A stretch of 64,000 nucleotides of DNA. Origin: Parasponia andersonii (taxonomy: Eukaryota; Streptophyta; Magnoliopsida; Rosales; Cannabaceae). Positions 23,531 through 41,514 of the stretch are shown piece by piece. Below the pieces are notes generated by a model. That model saw nothing but the letters and a program-made list of their open reading frames with translations. It was not told the DNA's origin and searched no databases. The stretch is taken from assembly GCA_002914805.1 (NCBI GenBank), contig JXTB01000907.1, positions 6,754 through 70,753 of the forward strand. The letters run 5' to 3'. Numbering within the stretch: position 1 is the stretch's first letter; the number at the start of each line of letters is the position of its first letter. The position numbers and the translations under genes were made by a program.

Positions 23531-26500
23531 CTTCTGACTACTCCAACTGGAAAACAAAATAAGAGCTCCAATATTAAAACGGGGAACCTTTGATTCTTAA
23601 ATTCACACTGCCCATTAAAGGCTCTTATATATGTATATCCAGAGAATCATACACTGAAAGCCTTTTTGAAATGGTGAAAACTGCCTTTTTCGCTTAAGTG
23701 ATCAGTGGACCACATTATAAGTCCGTAAACTTGCTTTTAGTAAACAACATATTATGTAACACTCCATATAAACACTGTTAGATAAGTCGCTAGGCGACAG
23801 GGCTACACTACAACCCCATTTATGTACATAAGTAGCCATAATAATGTTATATGTAACAGTTTCTTTGGGCTGAGTGGAGGAGAATCTTGTTTTAGTCAAA
23901 TTACAAAGTAATATATTCATTTTTATATGGTTATGCCCAAAAAAAAAAGTGCAACTTGTTTTACTCTGCTATGCTACTCCGAAACAACAGTATACACGTT
24001 GAACTAATCATTACCACGTCATAACTCATATGAATACACATGATGCATACCCCGATGGATCAGGCAGGAAAAATATAAAAAGGGGTTAGTCTAATCAGCA
24101 AATGTCAAAAATCTCCTTCATGAGAATGAAATTGGACCCTTGTTTGTAAAATTGATAATGGATACCATTATTGATATGCAGTCAGTCCGTTCTGCTTATC
24201 TCAGTTGATATAATAGACAATGAGAAGATATTTTTTTAAAGTGATTCATTAGCAAAGGTGTCATGTAGCTGATAATGTTGAGAGTCTCAATAGCCAATGG
24301 TCCGTGTGTATAGGCATATAGTATATTTAATGAACATAATCCACAGAAAATGTAGAGCCGGAATGTCGAAATGAGGATCAAGAGTGAGTCCTTGGATTTG
24401 ATCTCGTCATAAGTTTCTATGAACTTCTTAATACTTGAGCTCTCATGTGCTCCCACATGCACAGCCGTATTTGACAAAGAGGACAAAAGTTTAAGAGTAA
24501 CGTTATGGTTTTAATTAGAAAGATTCTACCTACTACGAGAGCTGCCCCAATATAATGATAATGTTTTCTAGTTTCATTTGAAACAAGAGATATCTCAGTC
24601 ACGCCTACTCTTGTGTCGAACAAAAACGTAATCATGGGGAGAGAAAGAGCCATCTTAATTTGTTAGACCATAAATCCAACAGTTTTATAAAGACTTTTAT
24701 AATATATACTAGTGCTTTATATAACATTATCCTTTTGTAAACAATCTTCAAATAATATACTTGAGCAGTTTAAGCCTTTGTCATTCCATTCAAACATATA
24801 ATATAAACTAGCCAACAATGAATCATCAACTGGCGAAGCTGAGCTTTGATATAAACAGATTAGATGTCATTCATCTTTATGTTAATCTCATTATTGAATA
24901 AAAATCTCCCATGTTATACAAAAGACCACGACTAGACAAGAAAAAGAGGATTTATCCAATATAAATGAACTTTTATAAATTTGTCTTTTTTGATGACAAT
25001 AAGCTTAGGAATCCCACGCCAGGGCCAATTGTTTGTGTATAAAGAAAGAAAAAATTGACAAGTCGAGGTCTTTGAGATAATAAGCTGAAGAGGGAGAGAC
25101 GTAAATAAATATATGTTGGTAAAGAGAACAGCTTTCTCAACGCATTTCACCATAGAGGACTTATTGAGCTAAAATACAAATGGGTGTTAGTTTGGTAAGA
25201 ATCTTTACATGTAAAACTAATTACGTAGTTTTGATTAATAGTTTTACAAAAAAGGAAATTGGAGACATACTTAAGAATGAGGAGCTTAATATCTGTACCA
25301 CATGACGATAATGAAGGACAGTGGGCTCGAACTACCAAGATGTATATCTGCTATCTAGCCAATAAGCACTAAAGAAAACCCACCAACAACAATGATTTTT
25401 TCAAAGAAAATCTATTATAACAAGTGCACTACCATACATAACGATAAGCACATAGCATTTTTATTTTTCTTTTTTGGGTTATGGAAGAGTACCTACCAAG
25501 TAGACTAAGCAGTGCATGAACGCTTACTTCATGAAGCACTCAAGAGTAGAAGGTCCATAATTGATCGAAAACGGTACTGTGAAATTAGGAACCAGAAAAA
25601 GAATCAGAGCACAGTCAAGACCACTGTGAACAGAGATATTTTCTTCTTTAACTGACAAAAGAACTTTCCAATGCAAATCCATCTTAATCTGCAAGAATTT
25701 GATCAATCCTCTAATGAGTCATGGACATGGTATTAATCAAAACCCTTTTATCTTAATAATATATTTTAAAAAAAAAGAAACTTAGTACTTAATAAATCAT
25801 TCATATGAATCATATGTGTAGTAAGGAAGAATTCCGAGCTCCGTTATGCTTTCTAATGATCGTTTATTATTTTCTGATTTTCTCCAAGCACATAATTACC
25901 TGCTTATTGGCTACGTTCACATGACGTTGTTCAAACGTAACGCCATGTATTCATATATGCATATCTTTTTATTTTTGTTTCTTGTTTTCATGTATATAAT
26001 AAGTTCTTTCTCTTTCGTTCAATTGCCTTTTTCCTTTTGCAAATTTTTCATTATCCGCCATGTGAGTGGTCCTTTCACAAGTTTTTTAAGGGCATGACAA
26101 TGTGTGGAGCCGAAGTCCCACTTGAGCAAAGACAAAGATGATGGCAAGTATGAGTATGGAGTAGGGACAAGACAAGTGCCCTAGTACTTGAGCAACACAT
26201 TCCACTTATTTGTAATCCTGTTTGCGCATAACTAAACCACCGACTCGGAGAAAACACGTGCCAGCAGATATACACTTCAGACTCTCAGATGGATATGGTC
26301 TCTTCTACTCGGGGCTCTACCTTTTTCTTTTATTATTGGAATACTAACCTTAAAAACTCCATTTCCAAGATCCCAAACGACGTTATTTCAAAACAATAAT
26401 AACAATAATCGCCACTACTTGATCCACCCACTTCTAGAGATTCATTACACCACACAATTCTATCTCATCAAGTTGTTCATTTTCTTGATAATGGTGGTGA

Positions 26501-27687
26501 TGGGACCTAGTGTTAATCATGTCTGTCCTGCCCAACAACCGTTTGAATATTCATACTGCAGATTCAATGCACTCCAACAACAAAGTCAGATTGCCACATT
26601 TCACAGTAATAAATTCTAATGATTTTATCATCACTTACCCTCAGATGGAAGTGTTACTATAAAGGTTTACCGAAAACGAAGTGAGGACGAGATTGTCTAG
26701 TGTTCATTTAACATATAGTACAGAAGATTACAATGAATGAACCTCAAAGGCTTCAATTTGCAATTCAAATTTAGAGAGCTTGAAGCTCTAGCCAGATAGA
26801 TTTTGCGTTTTGATATAAATACTTTATCCTATCCTCAATTGTCAATTCGACTCAAACCATTAGTGAAAACTGAAAAGTCTAATCTTTGTTCCTATTATTA
26901 CTACTGTGACTTGTGATACTAGTCGCAGTCAGAAAAATGCGCCAACAAAGATATATTACCAAGAATTGGCTAATTAGTTCCAAAGCTGAAGTTCACGGGA
27001 GGCTAATCCAGCTCATACGCGTCTCTGCATAAGATCTCATAACTTTACATTTGGAGGCCATACTAACTCATCCTTTGCTCCTTTTTTTAACTTTTCTCGC
27101 TCAAGTTCCAGAGTAGACCTCCCATGACAAATTATTTACGTACTAGACATCGAAATGGCAACTCATCAACTTTACTCATTGGACTAATCAGGGAACAGAC
27201 GAGAATAAGTGCTACGACTTTCCAAGATATTCAATGCTTTTCCAAAAGAAACCAAGGCAAACAGAATGTACAAAACGAAGGCATAAAATTAAAAGCAAAA
27301 GGGCATATTAGCATTCAGATATTAAGTGGACGAAATCACATCTAGTTACGCAGACATGTGGCTTCATAGTGTTTTATCTTGTATGTATTGTCGAAAAATA
27401 AATAGGTAATAATAAACAGACAGCCAAATCCAAAAGCCAGCTCCCTTCATCAACTTACCATCACCATTTGTATTGAGGTTCAACCAAAGATCGCACCAAT
27501 TCTGCTCCAAAGGTAACACGCGACTCGGGGTAGTAACTAGGCTTCCAGATTTCTTCATTCTACAAGTAAAACTTTCATGAGATTCGAGAAAAGATGCCCC
27601 GTAGATAACCGTACTTCTTTTTCTTTGCTGGATTTTGTTTTATTATTTTCTTGGGCCAAAATGTAGAGGGAACACCATTCCTGAAAA
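23528..27687. other. gene-free or unrecognised region
   Basis: No gene could be supported. Minus-strand open frames of 60-96 codons cluster between 24196 and 25706 with plausible splice-like GT/AG nearby. None translates to a family I recognise, and no continuous exon chain could be built. An ACACGTGCC G-box-like motif lies near 26255. The region just above 27688 should contain the 3' UTR of the next gene. Confidence 0.45.
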
Positions 27688-29494
27688 TCACTCTTCAACA
27701 ACGTTCACAAGTTCATACTCGATCAGAGAGAGGTTGTTGTCTTCCTTCACGGTGAAATCTGCAGGTTCAGTGACTTCAACACGGCCCCACTTGTCCACAG
27801 CTAGCCTCATTGATCCTTTGAACATGTCAATTTTAGCATTGCGAAGGATAACTGTGCTACCCTCTTTCATCAAATCCACTAGAAACATAAAATTAAAATT
27901 AAAAACATTATAAAAAATTATTTCAAAAAAAAAAAAGAAACACAAGTCCATAGTTGGATAAAATGAGGAAATAACATATTTCTAGTGGGCTGAGCACCAA
28001 CAATGCAACAGAAAAAAACCAGACTTATATATTTCGCTAGAATGTAGAAACGTAATTACAATGAGAAATAATGCTCAGAGCATTTTAGAAGAGCACATCA
28101 TGCACATCTAAGTGATCTTTTTCTGTGGCTATTTGTAAGTTAAAGACCTAGAAACATTCATGTACAGTTAAAGAAAAAACAGATAGCAGCAGGTCTTTCC
28201 ATATTTAATTTCTGTTTTTTTCTCATTTTTTGCTCAGCAGCACCTCGTAACCTTTACCAAATACCCAATTGGCAAGATAAGAACTGACCCAGCATCTTTG
28301 CCAATGAAAACACATCATTTACAAAGTAATCCCCAAAACTCTGAAAAGTTCTTTTGAATTAAATTTTGAGGCTTTGTAGTCATTTTTAAAACAAACAAGC
28401 ATTAAATCAGTGTATATGTATACGCACACAGCTAACACTATCTATTGAGGAAAAAAAGAAAATTAGAAACACGCAAGTCAGCTCCACAAAACTACTTGAC
28501 GGCACATCACAATGAATGACCCAGTAATAACCTAAGCACTTCAAATTATAAGTACTTAGCACCTCAAAATGAGTGACCCATTGATAACCTAAGCATCTGA
28601 AAAATAATTACTAGCGGTAAGGCTAAAGCTATCTGGTTCCATCAGATTTCAAGCCCCTTATCTAAATAAACATTTCTGAGTTCTCAAAACCTCAGAACCG
28701 GGTATAGACATACAAAAGTCAACTAAGCAATAAAATGCCTAGTCAGCTCACCTAAATAATGCTAAAATAGCATATCTCAGAGCATCAGTTAACTTGCTAC
28801 TGCCTTGATAACTCCATATATCACATTATAAACATATCAAATACGAGTTCAAAACACCAAGCAAAGACACGATATTGTAGAAAATATAATGGACGAGTGT
28901 AGTCAATTTTAGAACTCTCCAGTACACCATAACAGGCAAGATTAGGAAGCAAATGAAAACTAAAACAGAAACAAGCATTCCACCATGACCAATAAATAAA
29001 GGTTTCCTGAGATATAAAACAAAATTAAAAAGCACATGAATAATATCTGATAACAAAATCCACTGATCGTTAAAGTCCGAGCAAAAGAACAGAATCCCAA
29101 AATGAATTACCACTAGAATATTTGATAATGGAAAAAAGAAAGGAACCAAAAAAAAAATTATTAAAAGCTTGAAGCATGCTCTGCAGGCTGGTAAAAAACT
29201 CAAGAAATATTTCAAACGTAGCATTTAAACACAAAATCTTAGACTTGTACTTCCATAGTCCATATGTATACCTTGGTCATTTCTAGCTGTGAAAATAATC
29301 AACCCTGTTTCATCCCCCACCAAGCATTCAGCAATTCGCATTTGACGAACTTGAGGACCATCAGCACGACCCTTCTGCAAAACCATTTTAGTACTGACAA
29401 CCTTTACTGTAAGAGTGTGCCCACTGGTGCCAGGCCTAAGCTGTTCAACTTTGGTAAATACTGGCTTCCTCAAACCCGGTTTTGATTCTGCCAT
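27688..29494 (-). CDS. OB-fold nucleic-acid-binding protein (At1g23750/At4g28440-like)
   Basis: This is a small soluble protein of the plant OB-fold family, related in fold to the single-strand-binding subunits of SOSS complexes; its precise role is not known to me. There are two coding exons, 29272-29494 and 27688-27878, joined by a 1393-bp GT-AG intron at phase 1 (CAA-G / TG-GAT). They give 137 aa, the family's usual size. Landmarks: RKPVFTKVEQLRPGTSGHTL (residues 9-28), the strand-rich core QMRIAECLVGDETGLIIFTA (51-70), GSTVILRNAKIDMFKGSMRL (81-100) and an acidic end. The ATG at 29494 begins the first conserved block and has a leader intron just upstream. Nothing looks broken. Confidence 0.93.
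28504..28603. repeat. short direct duplication in the OB-fold gene intron
   Basis: Two imperfect copies of about 40 bases share the pattern AATGA-TGACCCA--GATAACCTAAGCA (28512-28545 and 28567-28600). Confidence 0.6.
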
Positions 29495-30004
29495 CACAAC
29501 AAACCTACACAACCAATGGTAAATACATTTCAATCAGCACAACAAGCACAACCCAGTAAAGGAAAACTCCAGTTACAGCAAAGCAAGGAAAAACTTGAGA
29601 GAAAGAGCGGAAAATAATGCAGTGCAGAAGCTTCTGATCCGTTATTAAAACAGATATATAAATCTGGCATCTCACAATAATCGTACCCCAAATAAGACCA
29701 TCAACGTCAAAATCATTTAGCGAATATTCATGTCTCAATTATGCGAGTGGGGCACTGGAATAAAAATAAAATAAAATAAAAAGTCTCAATTCTTTCATAC
29801 TCTCATCTTTCAAATCGATAAAATAAAAAAATTTTAAAAAATACTACATTTCTCATTCATGTTTTCATCATTGAGAGTCCAATAATTGAATACGACAAAC
29901 TAACAGAAGCTGCTAATACAAAGGCTAAGATCCTAGCTTCATTTAAATTTGGAATGTCAAATATATAAGATTCAGGTCTTTATATAATTCCCATTTCCAT
30001 TTCT

Positions 30005-30071
<67 letters not shown>

Positions 30072-30540
30072 TCTACTTACAGTATCGCATCTAAATAATT
30101 AAAAAAAAGAATCAATAATCAAGGATCCAAACCTAAACATAGCATCCATAACTAGAGAAATTATAATGAATAATCATCACTAAAGCATAAAACTCACTAC
30201 GTTTCATAAAAAAATCTCTGCTGAAACAGATCAGATACGATTCGATACAAATTACAATTTCAGTTCCAAATATCACTACTCTAATTCATCAATTACCGAT
30301 AATGAAATATTAAAAAAATTCATCAATTGTTCCTATAAAATTTAGAAAAATAATAGAATAATAAAAAAGAAAAATTGAGATCGACGGATTAAAAAAGAAA
30401 AAGAGATTAGGGTTTTGAATCACCTTAAGATTGAAGAAATTGGGATGTGAAGGAGAGAGTAAGTAGATCTGACAGAAAGAGAAGAAAGTATAGCCGTCAC
30501 CGTCGGCTTAACAAGGAATGAACGAGGGTTTTGTATCAAA
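29495..30540 (-). other. 5' UTR and leader intron of the OB-fold gene
   Basis: A 10-base untranslated segment before the ATG is preceded by an acceptor (TGTGTAG, ending at 29505). A donor with a GTGATT start lies at 30423, giving a leader intron of about 919 bp. The intron's first bases contain a telo-box AAACCCTAA (about 30408-30417), a motif often found near plant genes for RNA or translation functions. The exonic leader (about 30424-30535) is CT-rich. No TATA box is clear. These boundaries are inferred from splice signals only. Confidence 0.6.
30007..30070. repeat. (AT)n microsatellite in a leader intron
   Basis: About 32 AT units without interruption. Confidence 0.95.
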
Positions 30541-35434
<4,894 letters not shown>

Positions 35435-35716
35435 GATAAAGACACGCACACCAAAAAAAAATAAAAAATGGATGACCAATTTTGCAAGGCATCTAAGTTA
35501 TATATGTCTCTGTAATATGTATGATGCACACTTGAAAATTAGTTGATATATAAAATATTGGGAATAAGTGAGTAGATGCTCTTTACCAGTAAGATCTGCC
35601 ATTATTTTACGTTTTTTCCGGGAAAATTGGTATTAAATCTTTTGACTATTACTGACATATGCTTTCAATCCGTCAATAATTTTGGGGGTAGAAATCATTC
35701 AAAGATAATGCAGCTT

Positions 35717-35924
35717 TCTTTTTTTTTTTTTTAAGTGAGATTTAACTAATGATCTCAACTTATTACAAATTAAAAGAAAATACTTATAATTACTCAATTT
35801 CTATCCTACCCGATTAAGGATAATAAGTTTTCACGCCTATTCCTGGTGTGACTCGAACTTAGAACCAAAATTTTAAGTAGTGAGTGCTCTTACCACTTGA
35901 GCCAACCCACTTCGTCGTAAAGAA
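35717..35924 (-). mobile_element. tRNA-derived SINE with target duplication
   Basis: On the minus strand the head (from about 35924) contains an RNA polymerase III A box, TGGCTCAAGTGGT (near 35904), and a B box, GTTCGAGTC (near 35858), spaced as in tRNAs. The 3' end is an A tail (the T run at 35717-35732 on the plus strand). Exact 10-bp direct repeats AATGCAGCTT at 35707-35716 and 35925-35934 flank it. It lies about 280 bases downstream of the AOR stop. Confidence 0.88.
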
Positions 35925-35934
35925 AATGCAGCTT

Positions 35935-38410
35935 CTCTTCATGTTCGAGCAATATCTCACATTAATAACTGATACAAGGAAAGAAAACGACACTAATTAA
36001 AAAGAAGGAAAAGGAGAAGACGACAATAAAATTCATAAACGGCAACAACAAGTGATGAGAAAGACAAAATATAAGAACGACGAGAAATGTGAAACCCACA
36101 ACAACAAAAAGGATGACTGAAATATTAAAGTAAAAATGACAACAAATGGGAACAAAGAAATAATAAATTTGACTAATTCTTGAATCAATGAAAAAGGAAA
36201 AAAATGAGACATAAAAATAATGATAATAAAAAAATTATCCTTTTTATTATGGCTAAATATTGTATATAGCCGTCTTTTTTCTTTATTTTTTTTTTATTTT
36301 TTTGAGGGGATCTAACCATCTATTCTTTTTTTTATTTTTGAACTAACTGTCTATTCTTAGACAACACAAAATCATTCATTATATCCTTAAGAACACGGTA
36401 AGTGTGAATGACAATAGAAAATACAAGGTGTAATTTGGCACATGATGAATGGTGGACTATAGTGATAATTCATAAAAAAAAATAACTCAAAAAATAGATA
36501 ATTAATAGTTTTATTTGTATATACATTGGATTAGATCGATTTATTAATAGATTTCAAAACTCATATCCAATCAACAATTATCTAAAGTGAAGATACACTT
36601 TTTCTGGTGTTAATTATTGTCAAAATTAAGGTTGGCAATTCGTGACATAACATAACAACATGATCCGAACTTCTCATGAAATTAGCAGATTTGGGTTTAG
36701 ATTAAATAGGTTCGGATCAATATCATACTAAGCCCGTAAACTCGTTTATTAGATGGTCCAAATTCAGTTGGCTCATCAATTCAAAAATTAACCCCCAATT
36801 ATCCATTTATTAAATTGATTAATTTTGGGTTATGACATATAATAACTATATAAAAATTTCAATATTGTTACCATGTATGTTGGGATTTTCTCCTTTTTTT
36901 TTGGTATATTTTTGAAACTTTATTATGTATATGTATTAATATTTTATGTGGTTTCTATTTGGTTTAGGGCATATTTGTGTTTGAGGTTGTAGAGCATATA
37001 TGAGTTTATATTAAATGTGTTAACACAGTATATTTTAATTTATATTAAACGAGTCAATAGGTTGTGTCAGGTTGACTTGATTTAAATATAACTCATTTGA
37101 ATAAACAAGATTACAAGTTTGTATTCGTTCAATCTATTTATAAATAGTTAGATTTTAGTTATAAATTTTGGCACAATTATTAAATGAATCGCGTTCAAGT
37201 TGAAGTATATATTGTTATATGTGTATTAAAACGATGTGAGTTGACACTCCTCAAAACTCTAGTCTCGATAGAGAAATTTACACATAATACCTATTTTTGT
37301 ACTTCATATTTTACAAATACCCGTTTTTAAATTTTGTATATTTTATGTATAAAATATGTGTGATAGACATTTCATCTGTAAATTTTTACATATGATTTAC
37401 ATTTATTGTGTTAATTTATACATATGGTATATATTTTGAAATTTATAACGATTTTTATGTATGATTTTTATTCATGAAATGAATATCATGGTATATATTT
37501 GTATAAAATACTTATGGTTTATGTTTCTCCAAAACTAGGTATTAAAAATAGATATTTGTAAAATAAATAATAAAACTGATATTCATAAAATTCAGGGCCA
37601 TAAAAGAATATGACCAAAATTTGGGCTTAATTTAAGTAAACATTTCCTTGTCAAATGTTATAGCAAAATGTTTAGTATATATGCTTATATACTAAGTATA
37701 AAAAAATATATAATTAGTATATTTTAGCATAATAATTAAAATTAGTAGATATGTTTATCTACCAAATATAAAAATATATATATATATAGATATTTAGCTA
37801 TAAAATTTTAAAAACGAGCAATTTCTTAATCAAATTTAAAATATTAGTCATCCACTTTAATTTTTCTAAAATTTGCTTAATAAAACGGGTATTTATGAAA
37901 TTTTCCCATCTCGGTATGCATATGCTGCATTATAAATTTATATCTTATAGTGCAATAAAATGTAAATCCATTGCCTCCGCAATGCGGAGCTGGGCCTACT
38001 CTCGATTAACACCTTAGATCTCTCTCCTTCCAACTCTCCTTCCAAGGAAATCATATTTTACGTTTTTTTTTTTCCTGAATTTTTTAGTGCTCAATTTGCG
38101 TGAAATAAATAGAATTTTGAGGGGACAAAACTTTAGAGTTAGAATCATTTATATGTTAAGATTTCATTATTTTAATATTTTATTTATTGTTTATTTATTT
38201 ATTTTTAACAAACTCCCATTGTAATTTTTGTTTCTTATAATTACTCCAATTGTAAATTGTGAATGTGGTCACTCTTTCGTTCCCTTACAAGAAGACAGTG
38301 CACTCTTGATAATTTCTTTAAATAAAAGAAAATTATATAATCATGACATTTCTTTATAATTTTACCAACTAATTTATTTTGCTTCTTACTTTCTTAATTG
38401 TCACTGTTTG
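35935..38410. other. gene-free AT-rich region
   Basis: No gene found. A weak inverted arrangement is visible between about 37271 (GAGAAATTTACACATAATACC) and 37910 (inverse of GGGAAAATTTCATAAATACC), suggesting a decayed MITE of about 640 bp. The rest is low-complexity A/T sequence. Confidence 0.45.
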
Positions 38411-38579
38411 TAGGCCAACTGAGGCTAGCTCAGTTGGTCAAAGGCTTGAGAGATGTGTGTGTGAGTTTGAGAGATTAGAGGTTCAAACTTTAATAGAGTG
38501 TGTGTTATTTTACTTTAAATTTATAGTAAATGGTGGTTATTAGTTAAGCTCCACTTTTATATATTCCCTAAAAAAAAGG
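38411..38579 (+). mobile_element. tRNA-derived SINE
   Basis: The head has an A box, TAGCTCAGTTGG (38426-38437), and a B box, GGTTCAAAC (38480-38488). The distance fits a tRNA-like promoter, and the element ends in an A8 run at about 38571-38578. No target duplication is evident. It lies just left of the nested copia element. Confidence 0.72.
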
Positions 38580-38647
38580 TCTCCTATATCTATTAGTTAA
38601 TATTATAGGCATTCTGCAATTGTCGTTGTGCTTTACATATAGAGAAA

Positions 38648-38922
38648 AGGTTTTGTAAATGTTTCAGAAAATAGAAAAGAAAGAAGACGATAAAATCAGA
38701 GTGGAGTTTGAGGAATTGTTGTACCATTTTTCCTTATGGTCTCTACAAAGAAACTGATGCTTATATACAGCCTAATACAGGAGTTACCCTAGCATTATAC
38801 CATAGGCTGTAGAAAATTACACACAAGACAAGATAACAAATAAGAGACTAATTACTCTCTATACACTAATAGCTCCTTAATGCCTGGTTATGTACAAAGG
38901 CTACCATTTACTCTGCTTATCA
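38648..38922 (-). repeat. 3' LTR of the outer copia element
   Basis: This matches 54788-55079 along its length (shared AATGTTTCAGAAAATAGAAAA, TTGAGGAATTGTTGTACC, TTTACTCTGCTTATCA). The plus-strand left end reads AGGTTTT where the other copy has TGGTTTT, so the canonical terminal dinucleotide has mutated. Confidence 0.9.
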
Positions 38923-39110
38923 ACCCCCCTCAAACTCATAGGCCGAGTGAGGACCGTGAGTTTGGAACGCAAAGCACTAAATTGTTGAGAGGGGAGAGAC
39001 TTAGTCATGCAATCAGCTAGTTGTTCTCTAGAAAGGTGTGAAGCAAACTAGTAGAGTTTGTTGAGCAACCCTTTCTCGAACAAAATGATAGTCGATTTCA
39101 ACATGCTTAG

Positions 39111-39545
39111 TTAGGGCATGATTAGCTGTGAGGTACGTTGCACTGATATTTTCACAGAAAATAGATGGTAGAACAGCTTGGAGGACATGTAATTCTCAGA
39201 GAAGGGACTCCAACCATGCGAGCTCGGCAGCACTATTAGCAAGAGCATGATATTCGGATTCGATGCTGGATCAAGCGACAAATTTCTGCTTAGAAAATGA
39301 CCAAGAGACCATATTGCAACATAAAAATATATAGTACCTACTAGTGCTTTGGCGATCATCACGACAAGAGGCCCAATCAACATCGGTGAAGCAAATTAAG
39401 TTGTAATCTTGTGAAGGGTGGATAGATAGGCTGAAATGAGAAGTGCCCTCGATGTAATGTAGAATCTGCTTGACTGCTTGCCAGTGAACATCCGTTGGTG
39501 AATACATGAACTGGCACACTTTGTTCATAGCAAAGGAGATGTCAG
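39111..39545 (-). pseudogene. outer copia RNase H, C-terminal part
   Basis: The frame gives DISFAMNKVCQFM, VHWQAVKQILHYIEGT, LICFTDVDWASCRDDRQST (catalytic D region) and, after a frameshift, SEYHALANSAAELAWLESLL. It is cut off upstream by the solo LTR and resumes at 40770. Confidence 0.85.
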
Positions 39546-40769
39546 TGTTAGCCCAAGATTAGCTAACCCAAAAAGAAGTGAACTAGAATTTAAAATTTTT
39601 TATAAAATTTTAAAGATAAGTAAATGAATTCTACAAGTAATAACAATATTAAGTAAAAAGATAAATGACATGTACAAGTTCATGATAAATAAATTTAAAG
39701 AGATGGGGATAGAGAAATGCAAATATTATTTTTATGAGATTTAGTAAATACGACAATTTGTTTATGTTTTCGATTCTTGGCAACACGCTTCGAGCTATCT
39801 ATTTTCAGATCAAGAAAATAGGCTTGATCGACCTTTGTACACAACGAGTGATTTCTCCTTTAAGTACACTCATGCTTTTACAATAACTTTGAATCCGGCT
39901 CTATCACGCCTAATTCAAATTGTTTAGACTCCGATGTCAATCTTTTCTAAATCAGATTATTTATGAATCTAGTGTCAATCTTATCTCACAATTATAATTT
40001 AGTTTTTGTTAAATCACTCAATTAGAATCTCTCTTTAATCAAAATAATTGATAAAAAGAAAACTTAAAGATGAACACAAGATATGATCTAATTTGGCTCA
40101 AGTGATTTTTGTGAAAAAAAGAGTTTGAAAGTTTAAATCACAAAAATTGATTTGAATAACTTGAATATATAATATGTGCAATGTAAGAATATTCAAAAAT
40201 TGTTTTAAGTCTTAAAAAAGCTTCTATTTATATACTTGAATGAGACGTGGCTATTTTAGACAGTTATAACAATCATTCTGTCATTTTCGGTGAACCAAAG
40301 TATATTTTCAGTTGACTAAAAATACTAACTGTTGATAGTGCAGTTCTAACGATCGAATTTAAAAAACTACTAAAATTCAGTAGAAAACTGGAAGACTGAA
40401 AATTGGGATTCGGTTTGCTAAAAAAACCAGAGAGCAAGTTTTGATTTTATTTCAAGTCCTTTTTGATACTTTTCAAAAATATGACTTCTTAAAATTGATT
40501 TATATGAAATATTACTACTATAGAAATTCATAAATCAATTTAAAAATTTGTGCAAAATAAATTTCAAATTTTAATTGAAAATAAATTAATTTGATTGTTT
40601 GGTTTGAAATTTTCTTATTTTTATAAAAATTTGAACTATTAAAATCATATTATATATAAATAAGAATTCAAATTCAAAAACTAAGTAATTAATCTTTGTT
40701 AGCATAAATCTTGTATTCTTAATCTTTATCTTCAAGCTTTGTTTTATAATCCATCTTAAATTTTTTGTA
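39546..40769. mobile_element. solo LTR inserted in the outer copia RNase H
   Basis: About 1224 bp of AT-rich sequence starting TGTTAGCCC interrupts the conserved block YLTLTRPDISFA. The coding read YRSL-A-L...TRP stops at about 40775 and DISFAMN resumes at 39540. The flanks GTCAG (39541-39545) and CTCAG (40770-40774) look like a 5-bp target duplication with one mismatch. There is no internal coding region. The length, and a TGTTAG start like that of the inner SIRE LTR, suggest another SIRE/Maximus-type family, but the sequence is otherwise different. Confidence 0.7.
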
Positions 40770-41514
40770 CTCAGGTCTAGTCTAAGGTATAATATTAAAG
40801 AGTTGCAATCAAGCTACGGTAATCTATGCCATCATCAAGAGGTTGTCCATCATGAATAGTGAAGACCGAACCTAAGGCCATTAGTGTAGAAATTAATTTG
40901 CAGTCAAACATAAACGCTTTATGCAGTAGATCGTGGATATACTTGGTTTGACTCAGATGGTTGCCAGTGTCTGTTCTGTGAACCTCAATGCCAAGAAAAT
41001 AATGAAATGTCCCTAGGTCCTTCGAGGCAAAATGAGTGCTAAGGGAGGTGATGAGATTAAAGATCTTAAATTATTTACTCCCTGTGATTATAATATCGTC
41101 AGCATAGACCAGAACAATAATGATGGTGAAACTAGAGATTAATATGAACATTGAAGAGTCAGCTTTAGAACCAATGAAGCCCCACTGCATGAAAGGGTTG
41201 CTAAGCTTAGTGAACCATGCTCTAGGAGACTGTATGAGGCCATAGATTGCTTTATCGAGCTTGCACACATGGTTAGGAAAAGTAGGATCAACAAAGCCTT
41301 AAGGTTGAGTCATAAATACCTCTTCAGTAAGGTCTCTATAAAGGAAAGCATTGTGAACATCAAGCTGTCTGATACACCAGTTTTGAGAAGTAGCCAAAGT
41401 GAGAACAACCCTTATAGTAGTGGGCTTGACAACGGGACTGAAAGTTTCAAAATAATATAGACTCGCTGTTTGATGATAGCCCTTGGCGACAAGCCCGGCC
41501 TTATGCCTATCCAC
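40770..41514 (-). pseudogene. outer copia reverse transcriptase
   Basis: The frames give HKAGLVAKGYHQ (41495 downward), ETFSPVVKPTTIRVVLTLA, QLDVHNAFLYRDLTEEV, LDKAIYGLIQSPRAWF and the catalytic VLVYADDIIITG near 41085. The connection YFLGIEV...LSQTKYI then leads into DYRSLIA at about 40820. At least one frameshift separates the 41299-41514 and 41071-41268 segments. Confidence 0.9.

Noticed and set aside
24417-24653. Weak resemblance of an ISLVSNE string to MATE transporters
   Set aside because: Only a few residues agree and no other MATE block or membrane pattern is present.
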